64,000 nucleotides of DNA from assembly GCA_036381015.1 (NCBI GenBank), contig DASVDR010000005.1, positions 83,827-147,826 of the forward strand, written 5' to 3'. The stretch is from Gammaproteobacteria bacterium (GTDB taxonomy: Bacteria; Pseudomonadota; Gammaproteobacteria; Steroidobacterales; Rariloculaceae). The stretch's first letter is position 1. Each line of letters begins with the position of its first letter. Made by a program: the position numbers and the translations under genes. Shown in pieces: positions 8,309 through 17,713 of the stretch. The notes below the pieces were generated by a model. It ran no database searches. It saw only the letters and a program-made list of their open reading frames with translations, and was not told the DNA's origin.

Positions 8309-10960
8309 ATGGGGAATGCCGCAGAGACGAGTGACGAACGAGTGCCGGAACTGAGACGCCCCGGCGCCGCGGGCCGGGCGCTTCCGGCCGCAGCTGCGGC
8401 CTTGCTGCTGCTCTGCGCAGCTCCCGCTCCAGGCCAGGAAGCGCCGGACCTCTATCGGTTCGCGACTCCGGGAAGCTGGGTCGAGGTGCTGTCTCCGGAG
8501 TACTCCGCAGCCGCGGAAGCGTCCGAACGGGTGCCGAAAGGCGCGTGGATTCTGCTCTTCGATCGGCAGATCAACGTCACGGCCGCGGGCGACGAATCGT
8601 ATCTGCACACGGCGGTGAAGCTAACGGACGCGGCGGCCGTCGCGGATTATTCCCAGATCAACGTAGCCGTCGACCCGGCCTTTCAGACGCTCGATTTTCA
8701 CTGGCTCCGCGTCGTGCGCGACGGCACGGTCATCGACCAGCGCCCGCTCGCACGGATCACGGCGCTGCCGCAGGAGACCGAGCTCGACCGCAGGATCTAC
8801 AACGGCAACTACAACATCAACGTGCTGCTCGCGGACGTGCGCGCCGGAGACGTCGTGGAGTTCGCATACACGGTGCGCTCGTCGGAGCAGCTCTTCCCGG
8901 GACACTTCGCCGCGCGCCTCGACACCGAATGGGGCGTGCCGGTGCATCGGGAGCGCATTCGCATTCTCTCGCCGTTGGACCGGTCCCTTCGATATCGCTC
9001 GAGCGACGGCACTCCCGTGCCGGAGCCGCGCGTTCGGGGCGGGCTGGCCGAGCTGACGATGGAATGGACCGACGTCGCGCCGGTCGCGGTGGACCCGAAT
9101 CTGCCGTCCTGGTACTACCCGTGGTCCTACCTCGAGATCAGCGATCTGGAAAGCTGGGCCGAAGCGGCACGACTCGTGCGGCCGCTCTTCATGCGCGGGG
9201 CTGCGGCAAGCACGCTCGTCGCCCCGGTCGCCGACGCGATCCGCTCGCAGGGCGGCGGCCCCCGCGAGCAGGCGCTTCGCGCGCTCCAGTACGTGCAGGA
9301 GCAGATCCGCTACACGAGCATCTCGATCGGCCGCGGCTCGCACGAGCCGGCGGATCCCGATACCGTGCTCGAAAGGCGCTTCGGGGACTGCAAGGACAAG
9401 GCGCTCCTGCTCGCGACGATCCTGAACATGCTCGGGATCGACGCGCAGCCGGCGCTCGTTCACAGCTGGCGGGGGCCGTCGCTCGCCGACGCCCTCCCGA
9501 CACCGTACGCGTTCGATCACGCGATCGTGCGGGCGCAGATCGACGGGGAGACTTACTGGCTCGATGCCACCGCGCCGACGCGCCACAGGCCGCTCGCGGT
9601 CGACGACCCGGCCGATTACGTGCTCGCGCTGCCCGTGAGCGCGGCCGGCGGCCTCGAAGCGATTCCTCGCCCGGCCTCCGATACGCGCCGCCGGGAAGTC
9701 TCCGTCGTCGTCGACGTGAGCAACGGCCTCCACGCGCCCGCGACGCTCGACGTCACGACGCGCTATTTCGGGGCCCTCGCGGATGCGATGCGCCCGCTTC
9801 TCGCGCGAACGACGCCGGAGCAGCGACAGTCCGACTATTCGAGCTACGTCGCCCGCTACTATCCGGGCGCGCGGGCCACGGCTCCCGTCGAGATCGACGA
9901 CAACCGGGACGCGAACGTGATCGAGGTTCGGGAACGCTACGCGCTCGAGCAGACGTTCGCTCGCGACGAGACATCCGGATTGCTGACGTTCGCCCTGCAC
10001 GCCGACGAGCTCTACCCGTACGCCGATGCGTGGGGGAGCGGCGTGCGGCAGACGCCGCTCGGTCTCGAGTTCCCGATTCGAATTCGCCAGCGCATCGTCG
10101 CTCGTCTGCCGGAGCCTTGGCTCGTGCAGCCGCGCACGGTGAGTATCGAGAACCCGGCATTCCGTTATCGAAGCAGCGTGAGCTACGCCGATCGCACACT
10201 CGAGCTCGTTTACGAGTACGAAGCCCTGGCCGATCACGTGCCGCTCGCGCAGCTCGCCAAGTACCAGGCGGATCGAACCCGCTTCTACGACGATCTGGGA
10301 TTCGTGCTGACCTATGACGATCGGCCGGCCTCCGGAAGACTCGCCGTCGCTCCGCTGCCGCTCACGCTGCTGCTGCTCGCGCTCGGGCTCGGCGTGTGGG
10401 GGGCGGTCGTGCTCTACCGGTACGATCCGGCGCCGAGGGCGGCGCCGCCGAACGCGCCGGCGGGGATACGGGGTTGGCTGCTGCTCGCCGCGCTGGGGAT
10501 GATCGTCACGCCGATCGCGACCGCCGCGGCACTCGTGAGCTGGCTGCCGTTGATCGAGGCGGAGACCTGGTACGGGTTGCCGAACGTCGTGCAGGAAGGC
10601 TACGGCGCGTCGGTCCACGCGGTGGCGCTCGGCGTGCTGGTGCTCTCTACGCTGCTCGTGATCGCGAGCGTCGCCGCGGCCGTGCTGTTCTTCAAGAAGC
10701 GCACGTCCGCGCCAGTGGTGTTCATTGCGCTGTTGTGGTTCGGCATCGTGCTCAATGGGTCGGTGCTCGTTTGGGCAACCTACGCCGGGCTCGACGTCGG
10801 CAGCGATCCGGCGGCCCGGATCGGCGAGGTCGCGCGCACGATCTTGATCGCGGCCGCGTGGACGGTCTACATGCTGCGGTCGCGGCGCGTGCGCGCGACG
10901 TTCGTCAGGCGCCGCCGTCGCCACGCCGCGCCGGTCGAGACTGCCCCCGCCGTGCCCTGA
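8309..10960 (+). CDS. DUF3857 / transglutaminase-like membrane protein
   Basis: An 883-residue exported protein starting at ATG 8309, with a signal peptide around 'AAALLLLCAAPAPGQEA'. A DUF3857 beta domain covers about residues 60-260. A transglutaminase-like domain follows, with the full catalytic triad visible: Cys in 'RFGDCKDKALLLATILNMLG', His in 'PYAFDHAIV' and Asp in 'TYWLDAT'. After another beta region, the C-terminus has several membrane helices beginning 'GIRGWLLLAALGMIVTPI', which fits a DUF2569-like domain. Such proteins are thought to be cysteine peptidase or transglutaminase-fold enzymes facing the periplasm, but the substrate is unknown. It stands alone on its strand. Confidence 0.82.
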   Translation: MGNAAETSDERVPELRRPGAAGRALPAAAAALLLLCAAPAPGQEAPDLYRFATPGSWVEVLSPEYSAAAEASERVPKGAWILLFDRQINVTAAGDESYLHTAVKLTDAAAVADYSQINVAVDPAFQTLDFHWLRVVRDGTVIDQRPLARITALPQETELDRRIYNGNYNINVLLADVRAGDVVEFAYTVRSSEQLFPGHFAARLDTEWGVPVHRERIRILSPLDRSLRYRSSDGTPVPEPRVRGGLAELTMEWTDVAPVAVDPNLPSWYYPWSYLEISDLESWAEAARLVRPLFMRGAAASTLVAPVADAIRSQGGGPREQALRALQYVQEQIRYTSISIGRGSHEPADPDTVLERRFGDCKDKALLLATILNMLGIDAQPALVHSWRGPSLADALPTPYAFDHAIVRAQIDGETYWLDATAPTRHRPLAVDDPADYVLALPVSAAGGLEAIPRPASDTRRREVSVVVDVSNGLHAPATLDVTTRYFGALADAMRPLLARTTPEQRQSDYSSYVARYYPGARATAPVEIDDNRDANVIEVRERYALEQTFARDETSGLLTFALHADELYPYADAWGSGVRQTPLGLEFPIRIRQRIVARLPEPWLVQPRTVSIENPAFRYRSSVSYADRTLELVYEYEALADHVPLAQLAKYQADRTRFYDDLGFVLTYDDRPASGRLAVAPLPLTLLLLALGLGVWGAVVLYRYDPAPRAAPPNAPAGIRGWLLLAALGMIVTPIATAAALVSWLPLIEAETWYGLPNVVQEGYGASVHAVALGVLVLSTLLVIASVAAAVLFFKKRTSAPVVFIALLWFGIVLNGSVLVWATYAGLDVGSDPAARIGEVARTILIAAAWTVYMLRSRRVRATFVRRRRRHAAPVETAPAVP

Positions 10961-11187
10961 TCGGGGCGCTGCGAACGCCGCCGGGCCGCGTCGGCGTTGC
11001 CGCGCCGTTGCGCGCGGCTGCACCGCGCAGGCCCCCGCGCTTCGGGTGGCGAATTCCCCGCTCGGCATTCAAACTATGCGGGCCGTGCGCGCTGCAATCC
11101 GGGCCGCCGGGTGCCGGAAGGGGTACGAGCGCCCGGCTGCGCGGCCGAGACGGGCGCGCGAGACGCAGGCCGGCTGGGGAGGAACGA

Positions 11188-12123
11188 GTGGCGTCGTGGT
11201 CACGGAGGAGCGTGCTGAAGGCGGCCGCGCGCGGCGCGGCGGGCGCATCGCTCGGGCTGCTCAACCTGCGCGGGTGGATGGCCGAAGCGCAGCCCGCGGA
11301 CGGGGAGAGCGTCGACCTCGGCGACGGCTTCCGAGTGCTCACGTTCGGCCGCGACAACGTGCTCGCCGTCGCTGCCGGGGACGGCCTGGCGCTCGTCGAC
11401 GGCGTCTCCGCGGCGCAGTCGAGTGTGTTGACGGAGCGGCTCGCAGCGCTGCCGGGCGGCGGACGCGTGCACACGCTCTTCAATACGCACTGGCATCACG
11501 AGCATACGGGGACGAACGCGCTCTTCGGGCGAGCCGGTGCGAAGATCGTCGCGCACGTCAACACGCGGCTCTGGCTGACGACCGACGTCACGTGGCCGTG
11601 GAACGGCGAGACGGTCCGGGCGCTTCCCGAGATCGCGCACCCGAACGAGACGTTCTACACCGAGAAGGAGCTCACGGTCGGGGATAGGCGCGTGCAATGC
11701 GGATATCTGCGCGATTGCCCGCACACGGACGGCGACATCTACGTGTTCTTCCCCGACGAGAACGTCATGGCCGTCGGCGACGCGGTGTCCGGCGCCGGCT
11801 GGCCCGAGATCGACTGGTGGACCGGTGGATGGATCGGCGGTCTCGTCGGCGGGCTCGACATCATTCTGACCGTCGCGAACGAGGACACGCGCTTCGTGCC
11901 GGGCCGCGGGCCGGTGCTGGCGCGCGCGGAGCTCGTTCGCCAGTACGAGATGTACAACGTGATCTGGGAGCGGCTGCTGCGCGTACTCTACTCGGGCGGC
12001 GGTCCGGAGGAGGCGCACGCGGCCGAGCCAACCAAGGAATTCAATGAGATAATGGGAGAACCTCGAGAATTTGTTCAAAGAGCCTTCGAAAGCCTTTGGG
12101 CATACCTGTCCCCGGACGCTTGA
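11188..12123 (+). CDS. Tat-exported metallo-beta-lactamase-fold protein with altered zinc ligands
   Basis: A 311-residue protein starting at GTG 11188, with a strong GGGGAGGA just upstream. The N-terminus 'SWSRRSVLKAAARG' matches the twin-arginine motif, indicating export of a folded protein. The MBL fold is shown by 'TLFNTHWHHEHTGTNALFG', 'CPHTDGDIYVFFP', 'NVMAVGDAVSG' and 'FVPGRGPVLARAE'. Two zinc-site positions differ from the canonical set: HxHxEH replaces HxHxDH, and the last block has PGRG where PGHG is usual. The protein may be a mononuclear enzyme or catalytically altered. It starts a same-strand run leading to the DUF1592/DUF1552 genes. Confidence 0.8.
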   Translation: MASWSRRSVLKAAARGAAGASLGLLNLRGWMAEAQPADGESVDLGDGFRVLTFGRDNVLAVAAGDGLALVDGVSAAQSSVLTERLAALPGGGRVHTLFNTHWHHEHTGTNALFGRAGAKIVAHVNTRLWLTTDVTWPWNGETVRALPEIAHPNETFYTEKELTVGDRRVQCGYLRDCPHTDGDIYVFFPDENVMAVGDAVSGAGWPEIDWWTGGWIGGLVGGLDIILTVANEDTRFVPGRGPVLARAELVRQYEMYNVIWERLLRVLYSGGGPEEAHAAEPTKEFNEIMGEPREFVQRAFESLWAYLSPDA

Positions 12124-12177
12124 GTTCGGCCGCGAGGAAGGAAAAATAGATCAGATGCGCCCGTGACGAGGAACTCG

Positions 12178-14592
12178 ATGACAAAACAAGCCTGGGCCCT
12201 CGCCGCGCTCACCCTCACCGCCGGGTGCGGGAGCGTCGATGTCGACGCCCCGCTCGCCGAGGCCGGCGGCGGTCATTGGGAGACGATCGAGCGCTACTGC
12301 ACCGAGTGTCACAACGAGGTCGAGTTCGCGGGTGATGTCGCGTTCGACCGAATGGCCGGGCAGTCGGTCGCCGAGAACGCCGAGACGCTCGAGAAGGCCG
12401 TGCGCAAGCTCCGCGGCCGGCTGATGCCGCCCGCGGGCGAGCCTCGCCCCGACGAGGACGAGGTCATCTCGCTCGTCGCTTGGCTCGAGAGCGCGCTCGA
12501 TCGCGCCGCCGAAGCGGCGCCTGCGTACCGCTCGATCGTGCCGCACCGGCTGAACCGCAAGGAGTACGCGAACGCGGTGCGCGATCTGCTCGCCCTCGAG
12601 GTCGACGCCACGCGGCTCCTCCCGCAAGACGAGGTCGTCGCACACTTCGACAACATCGCGAGCGGACTGCAGGTCTCGCCGTCCTTCATCGAGCAGTACA
12701 TCTCCGCGGCCCGCGCCGTCGCGGTCCAGGCCGTCGGACAGCCCGACGCCCGGCCCGGCAGCCAGACGTACGAAGCAGGTCCGAGCACGCAGTATTTCCA
12801 CGTCGAAGGCCTTCCGCTCGGCACGCGCGGCGGCATGGTCGTCACCCATTACTTTCCGTCGGACGGCGAGTACGAGATCAACATCGCCGACATGGCCACC
12901 CACATCTGGGGCAACGACATGGAGTTCGAGAACGACGTCGTCGTCGTTCTCGACGGCAAGCTCGTCTACGAGACGACGGTCGGCGGCGAGGAGGACATGC
13001 GTCTTTACGACCAGGTGCAAAACGGCGTCATGGAGCAGATCAACTCGCGGCTCAAGAACATCCGCTTCCATGCGACGTCGGGGCCGCACCGCGTGGGCGT
13101 GACGTTCCGCCGCCGCACGTTCGCCGAGTCCGACGATCAGCAGGAGATGTTCATCGACGGCGGCGGGCAGGATCGCGTCTTCCGCGTGAGCTCCTTCGAG
13201 ATCAGCGGACCCTACGACGCGTCCGGAGTGAGCCCTACGCCGAGCCGCGAGCGGATCTTCACGTGCCACCCGGCGAGGGGCGACGACGCGGAGCTTTGCG
13301 CCGAGCAGATCATCGCTCGGCTCGCGAAGCGGGCGTATCGCCGTCCGCTCGGCGAGACCGATCTGGCCGAGCTCTTGGCCTACTACCGCGACGGCTTCGA
13401 GATCGGCGGGTTCGAGGAAGGCATTCGGCACGCGATCACCGGCATTCTCGCGAGTCCGTATTTCCTCTATCGGGTGGAGCACGTGCCGGCCGACGCGGCG
13501 CCGGGCGAGGTCTATCGAATCGACGATCTCACGCTCGCGTCCAAGCTTTCGTTCTTCCTCTGGAACACGATTCCCGACGACGAGCTGCTCGATCTCGCGG
13601 TGCGGGGCGAGCTCGGCGACGAGGCGGTGCTTCGCGCGCAGGTCGCGCGGATGCTCGACGATCCGCGCGCGGAGACGCTCGCGAGCAACTTCGTGCATCA
13701 GTGGCTCGACATGGCGCGTCTCGGCGAAGTCGAGCCGGACCGCTCGATTTTCCCTTACGCGTCGGGGGCCGGCGATCCGCGCGAGGACTATCTCACCGAG
13801 CTCACGCTCTTCGCGAAGAGCCTTTTCGACGAGGACCGGAGCGTCGTCGATTTCCTCACGGCGAAGCACACCTACGTGAACGAGCGCGTGGCGCTGCTCT
13901 ACGGCATCCGCGGCGTGAAGGGCGACCAATTCCGCCGCATCGAGCTCGAGGACTCGACGCGCTGGGGGCTGCTCGGGAAGGGCGCCGTGCTGATGGCGGC
14001 GGCGTACCCGAATCGCACGTCGCCGGTGCTGCGCGGGGCCTTCATCCTCGAGCACATCAACGGGACCCCGCCGGCGACGCCGCCGCCGAACGTCGACGCG
14101 TTCCCGGAGGCCGAGATCGGCACGCAGAAGGCGCGCACGGTGCGGGAAATCATGGCGCAGCACCGGAAGAATCCGGCCTGCTTCGGCTGCCACAGCGTGA
14201 TGGACCCCCTCGGCTTCGCACTCGAGAACTTCAACGCCGTCGGCATGTGGCGTGACAAGGACCGCTTCGCCGGCACCGTCATCGACGCGACCGCGAAGCT
14301 GCCCGACGGCACCGTCGTCGAAGGTCCGGACGACTTGCGCGAGGCGCTGCTGCGGCGGCCCGAGCAGTTCGTGCAGACATTCACGGAGCGGCTGCTGATG
14401 TATGCGCTCGGCCGGACGCTCGACTATCGGGACATGCCGGCCGTGCGCGAGATCGTGCGGGAGGCGGCGCGCGACGACTACCGCTTCTCGACGATCGTTT
14501 GGGAGGTCGTGACGAGCGACCCGTTCCTGATGCGGCGGGTGCCGCCGGCGGCGGCGCCGATCGTCGCGTCGCGGCAGCCGGAGGGGCGGTAG
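12178..14592 (+). CDS. DUF1592-family cytochrome-like protein (DUF1587/1592/1595/1588/1585)
   Basis: An 804-residue exported protein. ATG 12178 follows GAGGAA; the N-terminus ends 'LTAGC', so it may be a lipoprotein. A haem c site occurs at 'RYCTECHNEV', followed by 'SIVPHRLNRKEYANAVRDLL' (DUF1587), a carbohydrate-binding-like beta insertion, 'LAKRAYRRPLGETDLAELL' (DUF1595), 'KLSFFLWNTIPDDELLDLA' (DUF1592), 'NRTSPVLRGAFILEHINGT' (DUF1588) with a second haem-type 'ACFGCHSVMDPLGFALENF', and a C-terminal DUF1585. The family was first noticed in planctomycetes. Its reaction is unknown, but haem-linked oxidation outside the cytoplasm is likely. It is paired with DUF1552, as is usual. Confidence 0.88.
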   Translation: MTKQAWALAALTLTAGCGSVDVDAPLAEAGGGHWETIERYCTECHNEVEFAGDVAFDRMAGQSVAENAETLEKAVRKLRGRLMPPAGEPRPDEDEVISLVAWLESALDRAAEAAPAYRSIVPHRLNRKEYANAVRDLLALEVDATRLLPQDEVVAHFDNIASGLQVSPSFIEQYISAARAVAVQAVGQPDARPGSQTYEAGPSTQYFHVEGLPLGTRGGMVVTHYFPSDGEYEINIADMATHIWGNDMEFENDVVVVLDGKLVYETTVGGEEDMRLYDQVQNGVMEQINSRLKNIRFHATSGPHRVGVTFRRRTFAESDDQQEMFIDGGGQDRVFRVSSFEISGPYDASGVSPTPSRERIFTCHPARGDDAELCAEQIIARLAKRAYRRPLGETDLAELLAYYRDGFEIGGFEEGIRHAITGILASPYFLYRVEHVPADAAPGEVYRIDDLTLASKLSFFLWNTIPDDELLDLAVRGELGDEAVLRAQVARMLDDPRAETLASNFVHQWLDMARLGEVEPDRSIFPYASGAGDPREDYLTELTLFAKSLFDEDRSVVDFLTAKHTYVNERVALLYGIRGVKGDQFRRIELEDSTRWGLLGKGAVLMAAAYPNRTSPVLRGAFILEHINGTPPATPPPNVDAFPEAEIGTQKARTVREIMAQHRKNPACFGCHSVMDPLGFALENFNAVGMWRDKDRFAGTVIDATAKLPDGTVVEGPDDLREALLRRPEQFVQTFTERLLMYALGRTLDYRDMPAVREIVREAARDDYRFSTIVWEVVTSDPFLMRRVPPAAAPIVASRQPEGR

Positions 14593-14660
14593 GCGGAGCC
14601 GGTTTCGAGAGGCGCACGGGGCGGCCGGGCGCCGCGGGGCGAGAGCGAAAGGAGACAGGC

Positions 14661-15947
14661 ATGTTCATCACGAAGAAGCATCTTTCGCGCCGGACGGTGT
14701 TGCGCGGCGCGGGAGCCTGTATCGCACTACCGCTGCTCGATGCGATGAACCCGGCCGGCGTGGCATGGAGCCAGACCGCCGCCGGCAAGATTCCGCACCG
14801 GCTCGTGTTCGTCGGCTTCCCGCACGGCGCCGTGATGACGAAGTGGTCTCCGGAGCAGAGCGGCCGCGATTACACGATGTCGCCGATCCTCGAGCCCTTG
14901 GCGCCGTTCCGCGAGCACATGACGATCGTTTCGGGGCTCAGGAACAAACCCGCGGAAAGCCCGGAGCCGCATGCGTACATCGAGCGCACGTGGCTCTCCT
15001 GCGTCTCGCCGAAGGATGCCGGCGTGATCGGCCCCGATGCCGGCGTCACGGCGGATCAAATCGCGGTCCGCCACATCGGGATGGACACCCGCGTCCCGTC
15101 GCTCGAGCTCACCACGGCGCAGCAGGGCGCGCAGCTTGCCTGGCGCACGCCTACGCAGTCGCTGCCGCAGGAGCGCAATCCTCGCGCGGTTTTCTATCGG
15201 CTCTTCGGTCAGGGCGACACTCAGGAGGAGCGCGAGGCCATCATGCGCGAGACGGGCAGCATCCTCGATCGCGTGCAGGCCCAGGCGGCCCGCTTGCAGA
15301 AGACGCTCGGGCCGCAAGACCGTGCGGCCGTCGACGTTTACCTCGATTCCGTTCGCGAGATCGAGCGCCGCGTGCAGATGGCGAGCGAGCAGGACACCTC
15401 GACGCTCGACATCCCGGACGCTCCGGTCGGCGTGCCGAACGATCTCGAAACCCATTTCAAGATGATGTTCGATCTGATGGCGCTAGCGGTGCAGGCGGAC
15501 CTCACACGGATCATCACGTTCTCGATGGACCGCGAGGCGAGCATGCGCACGTACAACAACATCGGCATCTCCGAGGCGTTCCACCCGCTCTCCCATCACG
15601 CGAACGACCCCGGCAAGCTCGAACGGCTCGCCGTGATTCAGACCTACCACACGAAGCTCTTCGCGGGTTTCATCGAGAAGCTCGCGAGCACGCAGGAAGG
15701 CGACGGCACCGTGCTGGATCATTCGATGATCCTGTTCGGCAGCAACATGAGCGACAGCAACAAGCACAACAACGATCCGCTGCCGACCGCGGTGCTCGGC
15801 CACGCGCACGGCAGCATCAAGGGCGGCCAGCACCTGAAGTACCCTCAGGACACGCGCTTCGCGGATCTGCTGTTGACGCTGCTGCACCGCACCGGGATTC
15901 CAGTGGAGTCGATCGGCGACAGCGGCGGCGAGCTGTCGGAGGTTTAG
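14661..15947 (+). CDS. DUF1552 family Tat-exported protein
   Basis: A 428-residue protein; ATG 14661 is preceded by AAAGGAGA. The N-terminus 'HLSRRTVLRGAGACIALPLL' is a twin-arginine signal. The body has the DUF1552 blocks 'HRLVFVGFPHGAVMTKWSPE', 'DVYLDSVREIERRVQMA', 'FHPLSHHANDPGKLE' and 'HSMILFGSNMSDSNKHNNDP'. The family relates to sulfatase/alkaline phosphatase-like folds (DUF1501 relatives), but no function is established. It lies 68 bp after the DUF1592 gene and 1 bp before the ankyrin gene, so the three almost certainly form one transcript whose products meet in the periplasm. Confidence 0.88.
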   Translation: MFITKKHLSRRTVLRGAGACIALPLLDAMNPAGVAWSQTAAGKIPHRLVFVGFPHGAVMTKWSPEQSGRDYTMSPILEPLAPFREHMTIVSGLRNKPAESPEPHAYIERTWLSCVSPKDAGVIGPDAGVTADQIAVRHIGMDTRVPSLELTTAQQGAQLAWRTPTQSLPQERNPRAVFYRLFGQGDTQEEREAIMRETGSILDRVQAQAARLQKTLGPQDRAAVDVYLDSVREIERRVQMASEQDTSTLDIPDAPVGVPNDLETHFKMMFDLMALAVQADLTRIITFSMDREASMRTYNNIGISEAFHPLSHHANDPGKLERLAVIQTYHTKLFAGFIEKLASTQEGDGTVLDHSMILFGSNMSDSNKHNNDPLPTAVLGHAHGSIKGGQHLKYPQDTRFADLLLTLLHRTGIPVESIGDSGGELSEV

Positions 15948-15948
15948 C

Positions 15949-17565
15949 ATGCGCACCAGGCTCGTCGGCTGCGGGGCGGTGCTCGCCGTCCTGGCCGCCT
16001 TCCCGGCGATCGCCGGCGAGCTTTCGCTCGTCGAGGCCGCCGAGTCCGGCGATCGAGCGGCGGCGATCGCGCTCCTTCGGGAAGGCGCGGACCCGAACGC
16101 CCGGGGGCCGGACGGCTCCACCGCGCTGATGTGGGCGGCGCATCATGACGACGCCGAGCTCGTCCGGCTGCTGCTCGACGCCGGGGCCAACGTCGACGCG
16201 AGAAACGAATTCGGCGCGTTCGCGCTGTCCGAGGCCGCGATGATCGGCTCCGCGCCGGTGATCGAGGCGCTGCTCGAGGCCGGCGCCGATCCGAACGCGA
16301 TGAATCCCGAGGGCGAGACGCCGCTGATGGCCGTCGCGCGCACGGGCAATGTCGAAGCCGCGGCGCTGCTCGTCGATGCTGGCGCCGACGTCGATGCCAA
16401 AGAGGAGTGGGGCGGGCAGTCGGCGCTGATGTGGGCGGCGGCGCAGAGCCAGCCCGAGATGGTGAAGTTTCTCGTCGCGCACGGCGCCGACGTGAACGCG
16501 CGCGGCAAGGTTCGCAACTGGCCGCGAAAAGTCATCCGCGAGCCGCGTCCGAAGGACATGAACCAGGGCGGGTTCACGCCGCTGCTCTATGCAGCGCGCG
16601 AAGGCTGCATCGAGTGCGCACGACACCTCGTCGAGGGCGGCGCGGACATCGACATGCACGACCCGCACCGGGTCACGCCGCTCGTGATGGCGCTGTTCAA
16701 CCTGCACTTCGACCTCGCCGCCTATCTGATCGAGGCGGGCGCCGACGTCGACAAGTGGGATCTTTACGGCCGCACGCCGCTCTACATGGCGGCCGACACG
16801 AGCACGTTGCCGGTCATGGGCAACGGCGCGATGGTCGTGCTGCCGAGCACCGACGATCACAGCGCGCTCGACATCGCGCGGATGCTGCTCGAGCGCGGCG
16901 CCGACCCGAACATTCAGCTGAAGCGGCGGCCGCCGTACCGCAACGTGCCGCAGGACCGCGGCGGCGACGGCATCCTCTCGCAAGGCGCGACGCCGCTCCT
17001 CCGGGCTGCGCGCGCCGGCGACGCGCCGTTCGTGAAGCTTCTGCTCGAGCACGGCGCGCTGGTCGACCTGCCGAGCAATCAAGGGGTCACGCCGCTGATG
17101 GCGGCGGCCGGCGTCGAGTACGGCCTGCGCGTGACCCGCGGGAGGAACCGCACGGAGGAGGGCGTGCTCGAGACGCTCCGCTTGCTGCTCGACGCGGGCG
17201 CGGACATCAACGCGCGCATGGTCACCGAGCCGAAGGGGCAGACCGCGGCGCATCTCCTCGTCATCGAGCAGCGCTTGGGCGACTACAGCTACGACTACCG
17301 CGGCCGACAGGTGCCGAGCCCGCGCGCAGTGCCGCATCGCACGGCGCTGCACGGCGCGGCGATGAAGGGCTTCAACTCGATCGTCGAGTTCCTCGTCGCG
17401 AACGGCGCGGACCTCTACGCGAAAGACGCGAACGGCGCGCTGCCGATCGACTTGGCGAGAGGCGACTATCGAGAGCCGTTCCTGCGGCAGCCGGCCGAGC
17501 CGCACGTCGAGACGGTCGCGCTGCTCGAGCGGCTGATGGCCGAGAAGACCGCGCAGAACCGCTGA
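15949..17565 (+). CDS. Periplasmic ankyrin-repeat protein
   Basis: A 538-residue protein with a signal peptide ending near 'FPAIAGELS', so it is exported. At least nine ankyrin repeats can be read, for example 'DGSTALMWAAHHDDAELVRL', 'EGETPLMAVARTGNVEAAAL' and 'QGATPLLRAARAGDAPFVKL', each followed by an LLxxGAxxx turn. Some repeats are separated by insertions such as the segment around 16,510-16,560. Ankyrin domains bind proteins. Its position 1 bp after DUF1552 suggests it is a scaffold or inhibitor for the DUF1592/DUF1552 proteins, which is an inference from context. Confidence 0.88.
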   Translation: MRTRLVGCGAVLAVLAAFPAIAGELSLVEAAESGDRAAAIALLREGADPNARGPDGSTALMWAAHHDDAELVRLLLDAGANVDARNEFGAFALSEAAMIGSAPVIEALLEAGADPNAMNPEGETPLMAVARTGNVEAAALLVDAGADVDAKEEWGGQSALMWAAAQSQPEMVKFLVAHGADVNARGKVRNWPRKVIREPRPKDMNQGGFTPLLYAAREGCIECARHLVEGGADIDMHDPHRVTPLVMALFNLHFDLAAYLIEAGADVDKWDLYGRTPLYMAADTSTLPVMGNGAMVVLPSTDDHSALDIARMLLERGADPNIQLKRRPPYRNVPQDRGGDGILSQGATPLLRAARAGDAPFVKLLLEHGALVDLPSNQGVTPLMAAAGVEYGLRVTRGRNRTEEGVLETLRLLLDAGADINARMVTEPKGQTAAHLLVIEQRLGDYSYDYRGRQVPSPRAVPHRTALHGAAMKGFNSIVEFLVANGADLYAKDANGALPIDLARGDYREPFLRQPAEPHVETVALLERLMAEKTAQNR

Positions 17566-17713
17566 CCCCGTCCGTCCCCTGCCGACGACGGTCCGATCGG
17601 GCCTCCATTCCGTCTTGCCTGCCGACGGCGGGGTGCCGAGCCGGCACGTTGTCACGGCGGCCGTCGATCGGTCACAATCGCAGAGGGGATCGAACAAGAG
17701 GGCATGAGCCCCG

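Noticed and set aside
12151-14193. A 680-codon minus-strand open frame opposite the DUF1592 gene
   Set aside because: The sense strand has two CxxCH sites and all the family domains; the antisense has none.
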